Assembly: GCA_018806985.1 (NCBI GenBank)
Contig: JADANN010000057.1
Location: forward strand, 248,001-312,000
Source: Angiostrongylus vasorum
Taxonomy: Eukaryota > Nematoda > Chromadorea > Rhabditida > Metastrongylidae
Direction: 5' to 3'
Length of the DNA: 64,000 nucleotides
Below are positions 13,515-25,767 of this stretch, in pieces (position 1 is the first letter of the stretch; the number at the start of each line of letters is the position of its first letter). Both the position numbers and the translations under genes were made by a program. Below the pieces are notes generated by a model. It saw nothing but the letters and a program-made list of their open reading frames with translations, did no database searches and had not been told where the DNA came from.

Positions 13515-16500
13515 TCAAGTACTCATCATTGAAACTGTCTCACTTTGCTTATTCATTTGCATTTCCTTGAGCGAAAGTCCTTGCTTAACGGGAGCACTCT
13601 TTGATGCAAGGTTGTCTAAATCTATCAGACTACTTGCACCAGCCCAAGTACTGCCGATTTTTGTCGGATTCGCTGGTTTTTCTTCAGTTGCGGAGGCCTA
13701 AAAAATATTACAACAAAATCAAAACATCCTTATTACAACAAAATCAAAAGATCCTACATTACTAGAAAACAATGAATAAGAACAAACTGATTTTTGCTGA
13801 AGATAGACTGGAACGATTGCCAGAATTTGAGACACTTAGGTTACTAAAGGCACCATCGAAACCGCATTGTTGCTGAAAAGTTGAAGACTTTTCAGAAAAG
13901 TGAAAGAGATGTGTATAAACCAAAAGTCAGTAGGTTCATTAGTACTACCATTAAGACAGCTACGGCTACAGCAACACTGACCTATACGTCTATCAATTTT
14001 ACTACCACTGGTTCTCTTTACTACCAACATTCCCCTTTAAATAATCAGAACTTTATTCTGCAATTTTTTTGGTAATTATAACTTGTCATTTGTAATGCGA
14101 ATTGCTTTATGGTGAACTGAATCATGAACTAAAGAAATGAGCACAGCTATATTATGAACTATACAAGAACTAGAGATCTACTTGAACTCCTCACGTTATA
14201 CGACCACCTATAAACTTTCTTTTCAGAAAAACTCATTCAGCGGCTGACCTCAGTACGCTTATTGTTTGCCATGTTTATTGGCTTACTAAAGATGTATGCT
14301 GTTCCGGCACCTTCAACGGATATGCGTATTGGTATGTTTATTTGGCTGTCGCGAACGTACGCTATATCAAATATTCCGCAAACATAGTAGACAATCATAC
14401 TCAAAGGGTTCCACACTTTGTTAAGGTCACGTCCACAAGCATTTCTAACTGTGGAGGACACATGCTAGATTTGTATCACTAGATTCGTACCATTACAACT
14501 ATGTTCCATTCAACCTACATGATGAATGTCATTAAGAAAAGCGTTATATCCTAATAGCTGTTTTTACGACCTACACATCTATCTACAGCCATCAATACTC
14601 TTTTCTGCTGCTATTGTTCCAGCTTCAGACTCATAACAGAGAAAAAAATCCACTGGATTAAAGCCACGTGTGACTGACCGTTATACTAATACCAAGAAAG
14701 AAATTGACACTCTTTGTAGTGTTACCTGCTATTTCCTATACAACGCTTCAGTCAAGATTCAAACTACCTTCATCCCACCACGAAGGCCCTGCCGCCTCAA
14801 TTTCCCAAAGTGCTGCTTCTGATCAGAATGAACTGTTCATTAGTAATCATCTCATAGAGCTGTCCACACAACGCATGGAAAGCATCTCTAAAGAATCGGA
14901 AACCAAACCAAAAAGATGCTCTTACCAAACTTTTTGCCAGCTGTGAAAAAATTTTTAACCCTTTGACGAAAGAAAACTGGAATCACAGTCGCAGTGTATG
15001 CCGTTTTCAACGTTAAATAGCAATCTCACTGACAATCCTTCAATCTTGGAACCCAAAACACCACAAAATCCTTCAGTCAGGAAAAATTTACAAGATGCCA
15101 TAGAAATGGTACAACACCCACCACAACTTTTCCTTTTTATAACCGCAAGCCGAAGCCGTAGCTGTTCTAAAAGATTTTATCCCACATGAAACCTTTAGAA
15201 ATCAGTAATGACTAGACAACCTAAACGAAACGCAGTGCTTTACAAGCCTATTTAGTATTTGGAATTTTTCTATGATAAGACTAACCACTAATAACAGGGG
15301 TAGCCCCTAAATGGTACGATACGAAAAAACGTCGACTATATTCTATCGAAACTGAACTCCATGCTCGAGTAGTAGAACTTCACCCTAGCAAAGCTGATTG
15401 AAAGATTCACTGCATTCTATAAAAGCACACGCATTGCGCCGATTGGCTGGTATGAGCTATATAGATGCGATTTTCTTTTTCTCATGATTTGCTTTAGAGC
15501 AGAGAACTCTATTCCTATAATTCTTGTAATCAGACAGCAGCTTCTATAAAACTGGTGTTGCGGCGGGCGTTGGCCAATAAAAGCTCTATTCTGCAGCTGG
15601 TAGCATAGAAGACCTGCTCGAATAAGTTCTTGGAATATTTATTTGACTAGTAATCGACCATTATTCAAATTCCAATCGCACTGGTAGATTAGTTTTATGG
15701 AATGCGCATGTATAAAAAATACCGAAATATGCAGAGCTTATTCTGCAAAACATATCCACATGGTGATAGCAAAGTGTTTATATGATAGACCACAGTAACA
15801 CTTAGCAAATAATATCATCTACAACATTCGTGCTCCTTACAGAGATAGAGTGAAGTGTTTCTACAATCCTGTCATGCTCGTAACCATTCAAGTCCTCCAG
15901 TTACCGAAGAACTATCGTCTTCCTCAGAAAATGAGCATGGTCGTAACAGATAAAAATTGGGCGTCGTCTCAAATGGGTAGCTAAACGTAATGCGCCACAA
16001 CCAAAACCACACGAAGCTCATAGCTCACACCTTCAAAAAACACTATGTTTCCATAATTAAGAAAGCCGCCTCATCCTGGCTAGATGTTCCTGGGTGTCGG
16101 GCTGCGATGGACAGTGGGGAGGTTCATCCCCCTGCCAGGATCTCCCAGGCTGAGTCCGGCGTTTCCATCAGGAAGTTTAGCTAAGAGTAAACCAATAGCA
16201 TGGTCCATCACCGTTCTTGTATCAAAGTCGGATGGTGGCAAATCTCTTTCTGATCCACAAAGACGGCGAATGCCTGTGGTGGTGACGACCTGGGGCAGAG
16301 TTTGGCCAGCCTGTCCTCGGGATTTCGGAGAACCGCAATGGCTTAGCCAGCAAAACTCCGAAAAATGGATATTGTGCTGGGGTCCGCACAACTAGTGAGG
16401 ACGGGCCATTCAAGTTTCCAAGTACATTCCCAACGTAAAATGATCCGTAAAAAGAAAAATTTTTTACACGATCCGTATTTCACATCTACAGTGTGGATGC

Positions 16501-19500
16501 CAGCATTTCTTGCATTCGATTAGTTTCCACGCATCCATCACCCAAGAAAGTTTTTGAACTTCCTATGTGTACGTTCACCTGCTTCTTGAAAATTTTCCTT
16601 CTGTTACTAATGCAATTGAATACTTGTCGAATCAATTCTCCCTAGAGTTCGGAGATAGCTGGGCTAGAGCGTTCACATTTGGACTGCAGAGTTAATTCTT
16701 CCCACATAAGTCCGGTACCAATTCCGCGAAAGCATAAGACGAGCCCTAGAGCGGTGTCAAACTAGAACCATGCTCATGGTGATCCACATCACTGTCACTG
16801 TTCTACCAGCCGCTGTAGAGTACATATGTGGAGCACCTAATGGAGAACAAGGGCATCCAACTATATAAGATGTATTCTTGACAACATAAAACATCGTGTG
16901 AACTTGCAATTGATATTGCCTTCTATTTAACTAGACAACTGTTGCGACAAAAAGAAGTAAATGGAAAATATTCTAGATGTCATTATAGGTAGAAAGTAGC
17001 GTGTGAAACAAACTTTTTGTCCGCAAAAAAAGGAGAGAAATCTCCTAGATGGCAGTAACCGAATATAAACTGGGCTAGCATAATTTTTGTCCAACTGTCT
17101 CTGGCATTAGAAATGTACGGATGTATTTAACGAGTGACACTCCAACAGTAAGAACAAATGAAAAGTATGTAACAAGAAAAGCATCTTTTAGATGGCGAAG
17201 GCAAGTGAGCAGGTGGTGTCATATTTTCCGAATTTCAGAGGGAATTCCAAGCAGTCTATCAGTATTTGCACCTTCACGACTTAAGTACATATGACATCAT
17301 TGTAAGTTGTAAAGGTGGTAAACTGTGTGCCAAATATGTAAACTGTAGAGATGGCGGATTATGATGGATGTTAAAAGTGCCAGCTGCAGAGACTGTAGGT
17401 TGTAAAGACTGCAAATAATGTGCAAAAATGGTAATTTGCAAGAAATGTGGCCTGAAATTCAATTTGAACGTGATAAAAAAGGATAAAGCTCTCGGCGTTG
17501 ATCAATCCCTGAGGGATACGCCACGTATTCGACTTCACTAAGCATCGCTTGGAGGTGATTAAATGCATAAATGGCCTTCACAATGACTCGCGGTGGCCTA
17601 CCAATGTACCGAGCCAGTGCTGCTATCCCCCCCCCCAGACAAGTCTGTTACCAATTTGCCGACGCCGGAGTGATGGAAGGCTTGGTGAGCCATGAGCGCG
17701 GGGATCGATTCCACGTGTGTGTCGCAGTGGTGCCTCCAACCACTGCGCCACACATATTGTGAGAATGAGTCAAAAATAGGACACATAATGTGGAAACAGA
17801 CTAATGAATCCCTAGTTTTCTCAGAGATAATTCCGATCAAACCGATTACTCAACTATACTAAAATTACACCTGTACAGTCACAAGTCTCAACGATCTGCC
17901 ATCTTTAGCTCCAAAGTGTAGAATTTCAATGTCGAAATACAGAATCGACAGCACTGTATTGTCTTTGCGGTAGTCTATTCATCAGCAACAGTTTCCCGCT
18001 AAGAAAGAAACCCTTTAGCAAACTGGTTTTATGTAAATTATCCTCGGCGTGGCAAAAAGAAACAACCGCGAACGAAATAAGTTGATATCACACCGAGCAG
18101 TGATAAATGATAAAAAACAAGGGTCTTGTGAATTAAAGCAAGACCTATTGATCCGCTCCTGACTGAACATCATTAAAGACCTAGTGGCTGTACGACAGCA
18201 TATTAGTCTACACCGCTTACTGCCGACGCCGAGTGTCTCAAATGTCTTCTGGTTCATGATAAATGAAGAGTCTAACGATGATAAAGTCCAATTCGCGTCC
18301 AGTTTACATGAATCGAGCGCATAACATTCAATCTTCGACTAGTCCTTGATTTTCACTTCTTTTGCAATACACGATGAATCGCAATACAGTATAGAATGAG
18401 TGGATAAAGAAAATATTAAGATGAAGAAGTGTACTCAACACATATTAGGAAACGACCTAGAAGACAATGACAGCAATATTCTGGAGTGGGATAGTGTGAG
18501 GTCTTTTTTGTTCACCAAACACAAATTTGGAAATGTCGCAAAACCATAGAAAGAAATAAAGAAGAAGAAAAATATCGGACTTATTAACACTGAAAATTGT
18601 TAATTATACACATACCGTAGTGTAGAGCGAAAAAAAAACAAGGACGGTGCTCATTCTTAGTGGCGGGGGTGGCACAACGGATAGCTGGAGTCAGATATGA
18701 CCAGTACTGAGCATGACCAAAAATATGACGCCAGCATTTTTGGTTATGATACAAAATTAGAAGTGCACATGTTTTCATAAGCAGGTGGTCATGAACATCG
18801 GTGTGTAGACTGGTAAGGTACTTGAACGTGCGTCCATGATTGAAAAGTCGTGGAAGAACAAAGTTTAACTCATCTACTGAAATGAAATGAGTAGGAGATG
18901 GTGAAGCATGCTGCAAGAACTTTGTCCTCAACATGATGACCAAGACTAGTCATGGCAAGTCACGATTCCAAAGACACCACTCGCATCACTGATCGTTGGA
19001 CAACAATTTGGAGCATTATACTGAGATTGACCACATGACGATCAATGGAAGGGTTAGCCTATAGTAAACCTCTATACAGAACGGTGTCAATACCTCTATA
19101 GAAAACTCTTCTCATAAAAGAGAAACGAGAGTGAATTTGAAAGAAAACAAGGGCAAAAAACTTTCACGAAGTAGGAATTTACACTACATCAGCCGGAATG
19201 TCAAAAGATATCTTCATACACGTGCGACAGAAATTATGTGAATTATCATAACAGATTCCAGCAGACAGTTCCTTCGTCAACGACGAACTACTCGATAACC
19301 AACGTGAAAAAAAATGAGCTGCATCTAACAAGAATAGCCGTTATATTTTAACTAATATATTGTGTTTTGAATATGAAACAGCAGGACTAAATAGACGAGC
19401 AAAAGGAATAAGCAGAAGAAGCCACATAAAAATTATTAAATGACTTTCTAAAACAAAGTGCTTTCAGAGTAAATCAGCTATTGAACACAATGGTATACTA

Positions 19501-22500
19501 AACATGCATTGGTCATTATTCATAAACACTATTCGTTTACAAAGGTAACTAATCGCGATTTAACATCTTTAATATTGTTCGCAAAGAAACTTCGAATACA
19601 GGCACAACAATCTCATAATTTGGAAACCTTTGTAAATACAAGGACAAGAGTCGTGAACCATATGCAATTCTGATCAGCGGCCCTTCCTCAGTGGAAGGCA
19701 CGTAAAAAAACGGCTCTGAAGAAAGCGATGCTGCCGAAACATCAGCTACGATTGTTTTGTATGTGTGTTATTGTGTGGAAATAAACGTATGCTGTTTAAC
19801 AACCTAGCGATTGCTGAGAAAGCAAAAGACGAATTCATAAAAGGATAAAGATCTCGGCATTAATCAATTACTGAGGGACGCGCCATGCATATGACTTCGT
19901 TAAGCATCGTTGGAGTTGACTGAATGCAAATCTGGCCTTTACAATGACTCGCGGTGGCCTATTGATGTATCGAGCCGGTGCTGTCATCCTCCCAGACAAA
20001 TCTGATACCAATTCGCCGACTCCGGAGGGATGGAGGGCTTGGTGAGCCTTGGATCCCATTTGTATTACAAGGCGCCTCCGACCACTGCGCAACATGCACT
20101 TACCTTTGTAAATGTTAAACAAAATGAACATCAATCTCCCTGCCCGTTATTTACCACTAAGGTCCATAATGAAATGAATGTCACGGTTGTCAAAAAGAAA
20201 AAGTAAGAATAAAAATAAAGACGCGTTTACCGCGACAAAATATTGAATTAAGCCAATCCAGTAATGTCCACTGAGAACGATTCTAGCTGAATTCATTAAT
20301 GAAGAAAGAAACCGATTACTTAAGGTCGACGTTTAGTAAATGCCTTGAAAAACTTATTCCCAGTTTGTGGAAATGCGAAAATTATAGAAGCACACGTATC
20401 TATGTCCATGAGCCGATTACTCTTTCTTTAGCAACAACTTTCAAAATCACAGTTGCCAAACACATTGGAGATTAAAACCGTTATATGAACTATAACTTAC
20501 GTGTACCGGGGTTGTAGACGGCGTTGAGGTAACTGGAGATAGAGGAGCTAGCGTGGAGAAGGCATCAAAGCTTGCGAAATCTGAGAGAGAATGAGATGCA
20601 TCCTTCGGAGCAGGAATCAAGCTCCAATCATTTATGAATATCAGAAGTTATTTAATAACTAGCTATTCAAACATGATTCTATGATCACAAAAATACAAAC
20701 CAATCCACGAAATGAGGTCATTCTAAAGACGTTACAAAGAACAATAATGCAACCTCACTGGAAATAATTTTGCTCAGATCCTCCGATCCGATACGCAAAA
20801 GGGTTGTACACAACTGTCTTATTGAACCACAACGACGTGCAATTTAACTACTGAAGAAGACCACACATTTCTATCACTCACATGAATGCATTAGTAGAGG
20901 TAGCATGACCAGAGGCTCCGGTAAGGAGAAGGTCATTAGGAATTGGGTTCTCAGAAAGCCGAACATCACCGCCAGATAGAGGACTCGGCTGTCCCCCCAG
21001 TGGAGCTTGTACCTAAAAGAAGTCGAATAATAGTTTCAGTCTAGCAGTTTAATAATTAGCATCATAATAGAATTAACACAGCAATAAGTATACAAAGAAT
21101 ACCGTCGCCCCAAACAGATCCAGTGTAGGAAGGCTAGGCACTGATAGATTAGAAGTGTTAAGTCCGAGTAAATCTGTAGAACGCTGAAGATCTGAAGATG
21201 CCTTAGCTCCAAAACAGGATGCAGGGGCTGGTGGACGAAGGGCAGGAATAGTAGGAGCAGTAGTCTGGCCAATATCTAGGCAATTAGTGGTTGGTAAATT
21301 CGAATATCCGAATAAAAAAGACAAGCTTTAGCAACCTATATAGTGTTTGACGGACTTGACGGACTTATGAAACAGACATCTCCCTACCGCCCTATTTCTT
21401 TTTTTCTTCTCTCCAAAAAAATTTGATGTCCAACTCGTCCAAAATTCCAGTTGTAAAAACATTGTCGAAATACAACCACAAGTTTGTTGAGATATTTGCA
21501 AAACTCCGGACCGCAGGTGTTTGCGGTGGGGAACGAACGCGCTATTGTCCTTCCCGGGGAGTAACGCGTTCACCACCACACCATGCGGGTCCTTCGTTTC
21601 GCCTGTCTCTCAGCTAGTTCTTATCGATCTGTGCCGTCAGCAATCACCCGTCACCGGCACTGATCGAGGGGGCCCACATCGGCATTGAACCCAGTTAAGC
21701 TGAGGCTGTAGTTGAATTCACAATACTTTACTTTTTATTTTCTGCCTTCTATATTTTTATGGCAGGTTATTACGCGAAATACAATAGCGCGTTCGTTCCC
21801 CACCGCAAATACCTGTGGTCCGGAGTTTTGCAAATATCTCAGCAATCTTGTGGTTGTATTTCGCGCAATAACCTGCCATAAAGTATAGAAGGCAGAAAAT
21901 AAAAAGTAAAATATTGTCGAAATAATTTTTAAGGTTTTAAATGCAAGCATGACAAGTGCTCACAGTATCTACCCATTCTGGGATATCGTTTCCTTCTGAA
22001 TGAAATCACCTTTATTCAAAAACTTCACTGCTCGGAAAAAGAGCCCTGTTACAATAGCTGAAAGGAAAAGTCTTGCGCAAAATCGCAATACAGCCATGGT
22101 AGGAGAAAAAACTTGAAACTTGCCGATAATTTGCGTAATATAAAATGTCTAACAAATACTGTTTATACCGATAAGGTTACCTAAGATCATAGGTATGTCT
22201 GTTTAAAGTTGCGAAGAAGAACCATTTTGGGCATTCGACTTCACTAAGCATCGTTTGGAGGTGATTGGATGCATATCTGGCCTTTACGATGACTCGCAGG
22301 GACCTACCGATGTATCCAACCAGTGCTGCTATCCTCCCAAACAAGTTTGCTATGAATTTGCCGACCCCGGAGTGATGGAGGGCTTGGTGAACCTGGGCGC
22401 GGGGTCCGATTCCACGTGTATTACAAGGCGCCTCTGACCACTGGGATACATGTGCACTTTTTTTGGGATACATATACAAAACATATACAGTCTGTTGTGT

Positions 22501-24828
22501 CAAATGAGCGAAGATGTCCCTTACAAAGCAGAAAACTGCTGTTACCGAATGATCATTGAATCAGGTCGCCTAAATTTAACCGAACATCGTAGAATTTCGA
22601 TCAACTTCATGTACACACACGTAAATATAAGGCATACAAATACTAAGTCATTGGACTCTATTTGCTCACACAAAATTTAAAGCAATATCGGCAGTTTCGG
22701 TGCCAACAACTGGCTGAGGAATGGAGCGAGCACTTGCGAAGTCACCAAAGTCGTCTTCAGGAGCAGGCTAAGAAATAAGCATAATGTCTTTTGAATCATT
22801 TAAACTAAACACACCATGTAGAACTTGAAATCAAATTAGCTCACATCTTGCCTGAATCCTAACTCTGGTGATACCGAACCTCGTCTCGCTTCGTCGGGAA
22901 ATTGAAAAGAATTGACTTCTTTAGAAGAATAGTCGTCTTTGTTGCTGTCAAATGAGGTTTTATCTTTATAGTTATCACTGGTGTCGTCTTTCCAATCATC
23001 GTGAAAACTGTTCGAGGCACCTGAAAAACGTATTTGAAAGCTATCGGCACTCTGCGACACTCTTAGAAGTAAAAATACTAATGCAACATACCACCATAAG
23101 GGGCTGCACGACCCATACGAATGTCTTCTGATGTATACCCCTGGTATCGGTCTTTATTATCAGATTTCACTTTCTTCCGCTGAGCTCGCAGTTTATCGTC
23201 GTCACCAAGAAGTTCCAGAATGGTCTTCACACGATGACGAACTGGATTAAAAGATAAAACGCTTAAGCAGTTGAGACCAAATCTATTGAGAAAATGATCT
23301 AAAGAGGCGAAGTGACCAACGGATGAACTCTGTGCCATGTCACAAAATCAGCGGCGGATTTCATCCATTAACACTAGAACCATTGGAAATGCAAACATTT
23401 GCTTACATGATATGTCTGCTTCTTTTACTCTTAACGTCCTCGAAAACATCACACTAGTAACAACACAAAAAAAAAACTGACCATTTAATCCCTGATCTCT
23501 TCCCCGCTCGTCTATGAACTTGTAATGCTCTAAAGCCCTGAAGAATAGGAATGATAATAAGGAAATTTCATAGTTTTCCCTTCACAACAAACTCGAAAAA
23601 TCAAATAACCTACTTACTTGGGTACTTGGATGGTCTGTCTTCGCAGGTTGTGCGGGTCCCAGCAGAATTTCCACCTTCTCTGAGTTTTGGTGGCTTAGCC
23701 ACTGTGGTTCCCTGGAGTCCCCAGGTCAGCTATCTCAAGTCTGCCCCAGCTCGTCACCACCACACACTGCCGCTGCGCTTGTGGAACAGAGAGGAATTTG
23801 TCACCATGCGACTGATTTGATGCCAAAACGGTGACGGATCCTGGCATTGGTTTACTCTTAGCTGGGCTTCCTAATGTAAATAGCAGACTCCTTCTCAGCT
23901 CGAGTGACCCTGGGGGGAGGGGGAGGGGGGATGAATCACCTCGCTGTATATCGCAGCTTGACACTCAGGAATACCTCGCAGCCAAGATGAGGTGGTAAAC
24001 CGTGGGAAGGAAAGTCAAATTAATGGTGATAAAAAATAATCCTACCAAGAAACAAAATCTTATGAAGAATACTTAATCCCAAAGTCAACTAAAAGCAAAC
24101 CTCATTTGAAACATATGGTCTCGAGCATTTCCAATAACTCGCTCACTTCCATGTAAAAGTAAGTAATTTAGAAGCATTAGACTCTAAAACAATTTAATCT
24201 GCACAACACTTAAAAAGATAAAAAGGATAAAACTCTGGACGTTTATCAGACCCAGAAAGAAGCGACATGCATTCGACTTCATTAAGCATCGTTTAGAGGT
24301 GAGTGAATGCATTTCTGGCCCCTACAATGAGTAGCGGTGGCATACCGACGTATCGAGCCAGTTTTGCTACCCTCCTAGATAAGTCCGGTACCAATTTGCC
24401 GAGCTCGAAGGGATGGAAGGTTTGGTGAGCCAGGGGCGCGGAGATCGATCCCGTGTGAATTGCAGGGCGCCTCCGACCACTGCGTTACAAGCGCCCCTTC
24501 TCATAATAGTTACATAACAGTACTTAAGCAGAATCACCTTATAGACTCTTCTCCAAGCAGTTTTGTTATCCTCAAGCATTCGTTTCCAAAGAAGATTAGT
24601 GACCTGATTAAAACCGTCGTATTGAAAAGTACAGTTGGCAATTTCTTTCATTTGAGGACCAGTAGGACCCCATGGATCTTCATTAGTCGCTTCGTAGACG
24701 ATATTTTCAGCTTCTGTATAATTCATCACCATAGTATGAACAGATTCTCCTAGCTTTTTAATCTGATATGGAATGTTATTGCTAATTTGTTTCGTTAGAT
24801 TTGATATGCCCGAAAGAAAATCCGACAT
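13515..24828 (-). CDS. Epsin-related clathrin adaptor (CLINT1/epsinR type), ENTH domain
   Basis: Probable worm counterpart of CLINT1/epsinR, an ENTH-domain adaptor that links phosphoinositide membranes, SNAREs, AP-1 and clathrin at the trans-Golgi network and endosomes. Exons: 24538-24828, 24101-24183, 23482-23537, 23092-23241, 22845-23020, 22672-22767, 21103-21264, 20882-21012, 20501-20621, 13515-13697; about 482 residues. The ENTH domain spans exons 1 to 4: VMNYTEAEN, EATNEDPWGPTG, LWKRMLEDNK, WRRVYK, then LMLLNYLLLHGSERV, HYKFIDERGRDQG and DDKLRAQRKK. The tail is low-complexity and carries DDFGDFASA, an acidic-Phe motif like AP-1 gamma-ear or GGA ligands, plus DLLGL and LDLFG. The last exon has STWAG and LIDLDNL, as near the CLINT1 C-terminus. 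Phases agree at most junctions; exon 9 has a weak acceptor. The stop at 13515 assumes no further splice at GTGAGA near 13543. Intron 9 is about 6.8 kb. Confidence 0.85.
14237..14461 (-). pseudogene. Possible RTE reverse-transcriptase fragment
   Basis: An open frame with RNACGRDLNKV near its start and AYIFSKPINMANNKRTEV near its end. These resemble the RTE segments that read roughly NACGKIGL and YVYLGREINMANDLAPEL in hookworm LINEs, in the same order and at about the same spacing. It sits in intron 9 of the epsin-related gene, in the same strand sense. The match is by eye and partial, so the fragment could equally be a chance frame. Confidence 0.3.
14470..16067. other. Intronic stretch, plus-strand open frames of doubtful value
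   Basis: Part of the long last intron of the epsin-related gene. Plus-strand frames at about 14704-14946 and 14998-15189 are Ser/Thr/Pro-rich and end without clear splice signals. I recognise no domain in them and regard them as chance. Confidence 0.35.
16068..16428 (-). repeat. Interspersed repeat family B (about 0.35 kb)
   Basis: Shares long blocks with copies at 23.6, 30.9, 36.5, 46.5, 53.1 and 58.7 kb: a GGCTGCGATG-type end, a CCGGCGTTTCCATCAGGAAG block, a GGTGGCAAATCTC block, a GTGGTGGTGACGACC block and a GGACGGGCCATCCAA-type end. Open frames on both strands across it are produced by the repeat and are not genes. I see no tRNA-like head and no obvious terminal inverted repeat, so the class is unknown. 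Confidence 0.8.
16429..17471. other. Intronic stretch, repeat remnants only
   Basis: Part of the last intron of the epsin-related gene. Around 16460-16500 there is a short piece (TTTCACATCTACAGTGTGG) that resembles the 3' block of the insertion in the 29 kb LINE and a piece at 38560-38605. Nothing coding is seen. Confidence 0.4.
17472..17756 (-). repeat. tRNA-derived SINE
   Basis: Near full-length copy. On the minus strand it begins with a tRNA-like head (TGGCGCAGTGGTTGGAGGC, a good polymerase III box A) and a box B-like GAATCGATCC. The body with GGAGGATAGCAGCACTGG follows, then a tail ending GAGCTTTATCCTTTTTTATC. A run of nine Cs near 17629 is private to this copy. It lies in the last intron of the epsin-related gene, in the same transcriptional sense. 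Confidence 0.85.
17757..19840. other. Intronic stretch, no feature seen
   Basis: Between two SINE copies in the long last intron of the epsin-related gene. The open frames are short and show no splice context or known motif. Confidence 0.4.
19841..20098 (-). repeat. tRNA-derived SINE
   Basis: Copy with tail TAAAAGGATAAAG at the low end and a tRNA-like head at about 20070-20098. It is more diverged than the 26.6 kb copy and slightly shortened between head and body. It is intronic in the epsin-related gene and in the gene's sense orientation. Confidence 0.8.
21440..21720 (+). repeat. Interspersed repeat family C
   Basis: A block with ACAACCACAAG, GAGATATTTGCAAAACTCCG, GGTGGGGAACGAACGCGC and CTGTCTCTCAGCTAGTTC, ending TTGAATTCACAATA. 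A near-identical block occurs at 27.0-27.3 kb and diverged ones at 34.6 and 55.1 kb. It abuts an inverted partial copy at 21722-21916. It lies in an intron of the epsin-related gene. Confidence 0.75.
21722..21916. mobile_element. Short foldback/MITE-like element with about 60 bp terminal inverted repeats
   Basis: The left end (21722-21784: ACTTTTTATTTTCTGCC, then GGCAGGTTATTACGCG) is the reverse complement, with a few changes, of the right end (21854-21916: CGCAATAACCTGCC, then GGCAGAAAATAAAAAGT). About 70 bases lie between and derive from family C. With no coding capacity it fits a MITE or an internally deleted DNA transposon. I found no clear target-site duplication. Confidence 0.7.
22231..22452 (-). 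repeat. tRNA-derived SINE, 3'-truncated
   Basis: Shares the head and body of the family but lacks the tail block (CGTTGATCAATCCCTGAGGG region and poly-T side), starting at GCATTCGACTTCACTAAGC. It lies in an intron of the epsin-related gene, sense orientation. Confidence 0.75.
23612..24000 (+). repeat. Interspersed repeat family B
   Basis: Longest copy of family B, in the intron between epsin-related exons 2 and 3 and in the opposite sense to the gene. It includes a G-rich stretch near 23913-23930 not seen in other copies. The block order matches the copies at 53.1 and 58.7 kb. Confidence 0.8.
24212..24497 (-). repeat. tRNA-derived SINE
   Basis: Near full-length copy in intron 1 of the epsin-related gene, starting only 29 bases from the exon 2 boundary (24183) and ending about 40 bases from exon 1 (24538). 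It makes up most of that intron. Sense orientation. No clear target-site duplication. Confidence 0.85.
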
Positions 24829-24844
24829 GGTCACCTGAAATGAA
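24829..24844 (-). promoter_or_regulatory. Probable spliced-leader trans-splice acceptor of the epsin-related gene
   Basis: Reading the minus strand, a TTCATTTCAG acceptor is followed by only six bases (GTGACC) before the ATG at 24828. A strong acceptor with no visible upstream donor, placed within ten bases of the start codon, is the usual layout of SL1 trans-splicing in nematodes. A conventional 5' UTR intron is the alternative. Confidence 0.6.
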
Positions 24845-24849
24845 CACCT

Positions 24850-25767
24850 GAGACGATCGATATCGGGCGCGTGAATTAGTTCACGGACTAAATCGCTAGA
24901 GTTCTATGATAGTAGTCCAACAAGGTCACGAGTCTTTGCTAATTATGACGTCACGACAATAAATGAGCGATTTTAAAAGGAAATTAGGGAGAACCAGAGT
25001 CAACGTATAGAGTAACCACCAGGAGCTGACACTCCCAATCTTGAGTTACGTGCATCGCTTGGCAGAAGACGACGCAAGGACTCATAACGACGTACAACGA
25101 CCAAAATGAGAAATTCTGGAACCATCAATGAACGATTTTACTAAGACAATTTCAGGAAGAAGACACTACGACATCGAACACTGCCATGATCACAGCCAAC
25201 ACCGAGAAATTGTTCACGGTGTCTACGTAGTACACCATATGGGCGCTACCGTATGCACAAAATTGTCACGGCGACAAAATATATTGAATTGGAGTTCCTT
25301 TAAACATGTTTTCTTACAAGTTACGGGTGTAAAGTATGAAGGATAACATGCGTATAATATCGGGACTGAAGCAGAAATCACTCGGATCCTACCAAAAGAT
25401 GGGGGTTGTTCCCCAAATTAATAGCCTTCCAAACTCAAGTAAGATCGTCTCCAAGGGACCCATCAATGAAATATGTTACGCCATTAAGAGGTGCTTGAGA
25501 AAAAAGTGGTCCTTTGAATATACGTGGACTAAGTCAACATCTGGAATAAAAGAAGGATGCGGACTCCAGGTTAATTTTTCCTAGCTTCGCGTTCTTACAC
25601 TCATCGTTTGATTGATGTAGTATTTCGTTTATGGTGACGTACCAGTGATTCTGTAATGCACAACTCGTATCCTCCTGGGAAAGAGTATTAGATTCTCTGG
25701 AAATCAACATTGGAGTTCAACCTACATTTTCAGTATGTCATATCTCAGCTCAGAATAAACGTTACTA
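24850..25767. other. Upstream region of the epsin-related gene
   Basis: Likely promoter-proximal DNA for the minus-strand gene. Plus-strand frames at about 25128-25346 and 25336-25584 have no acceptor/donor context and no recognisable motif. No RNA gene or repeat was seen. Confidence 0.35.

Noticed and set aside
16080..16413. Long overlapping frames on both strands
   Set aside because: They fall exactly on a family B repeat and recur with each copy; a repeat, not genes.
17598..17840. Frames over SINE copies
   Set aside because: The same peptides recur at every SINE copy because of the repeat body; no independent support.
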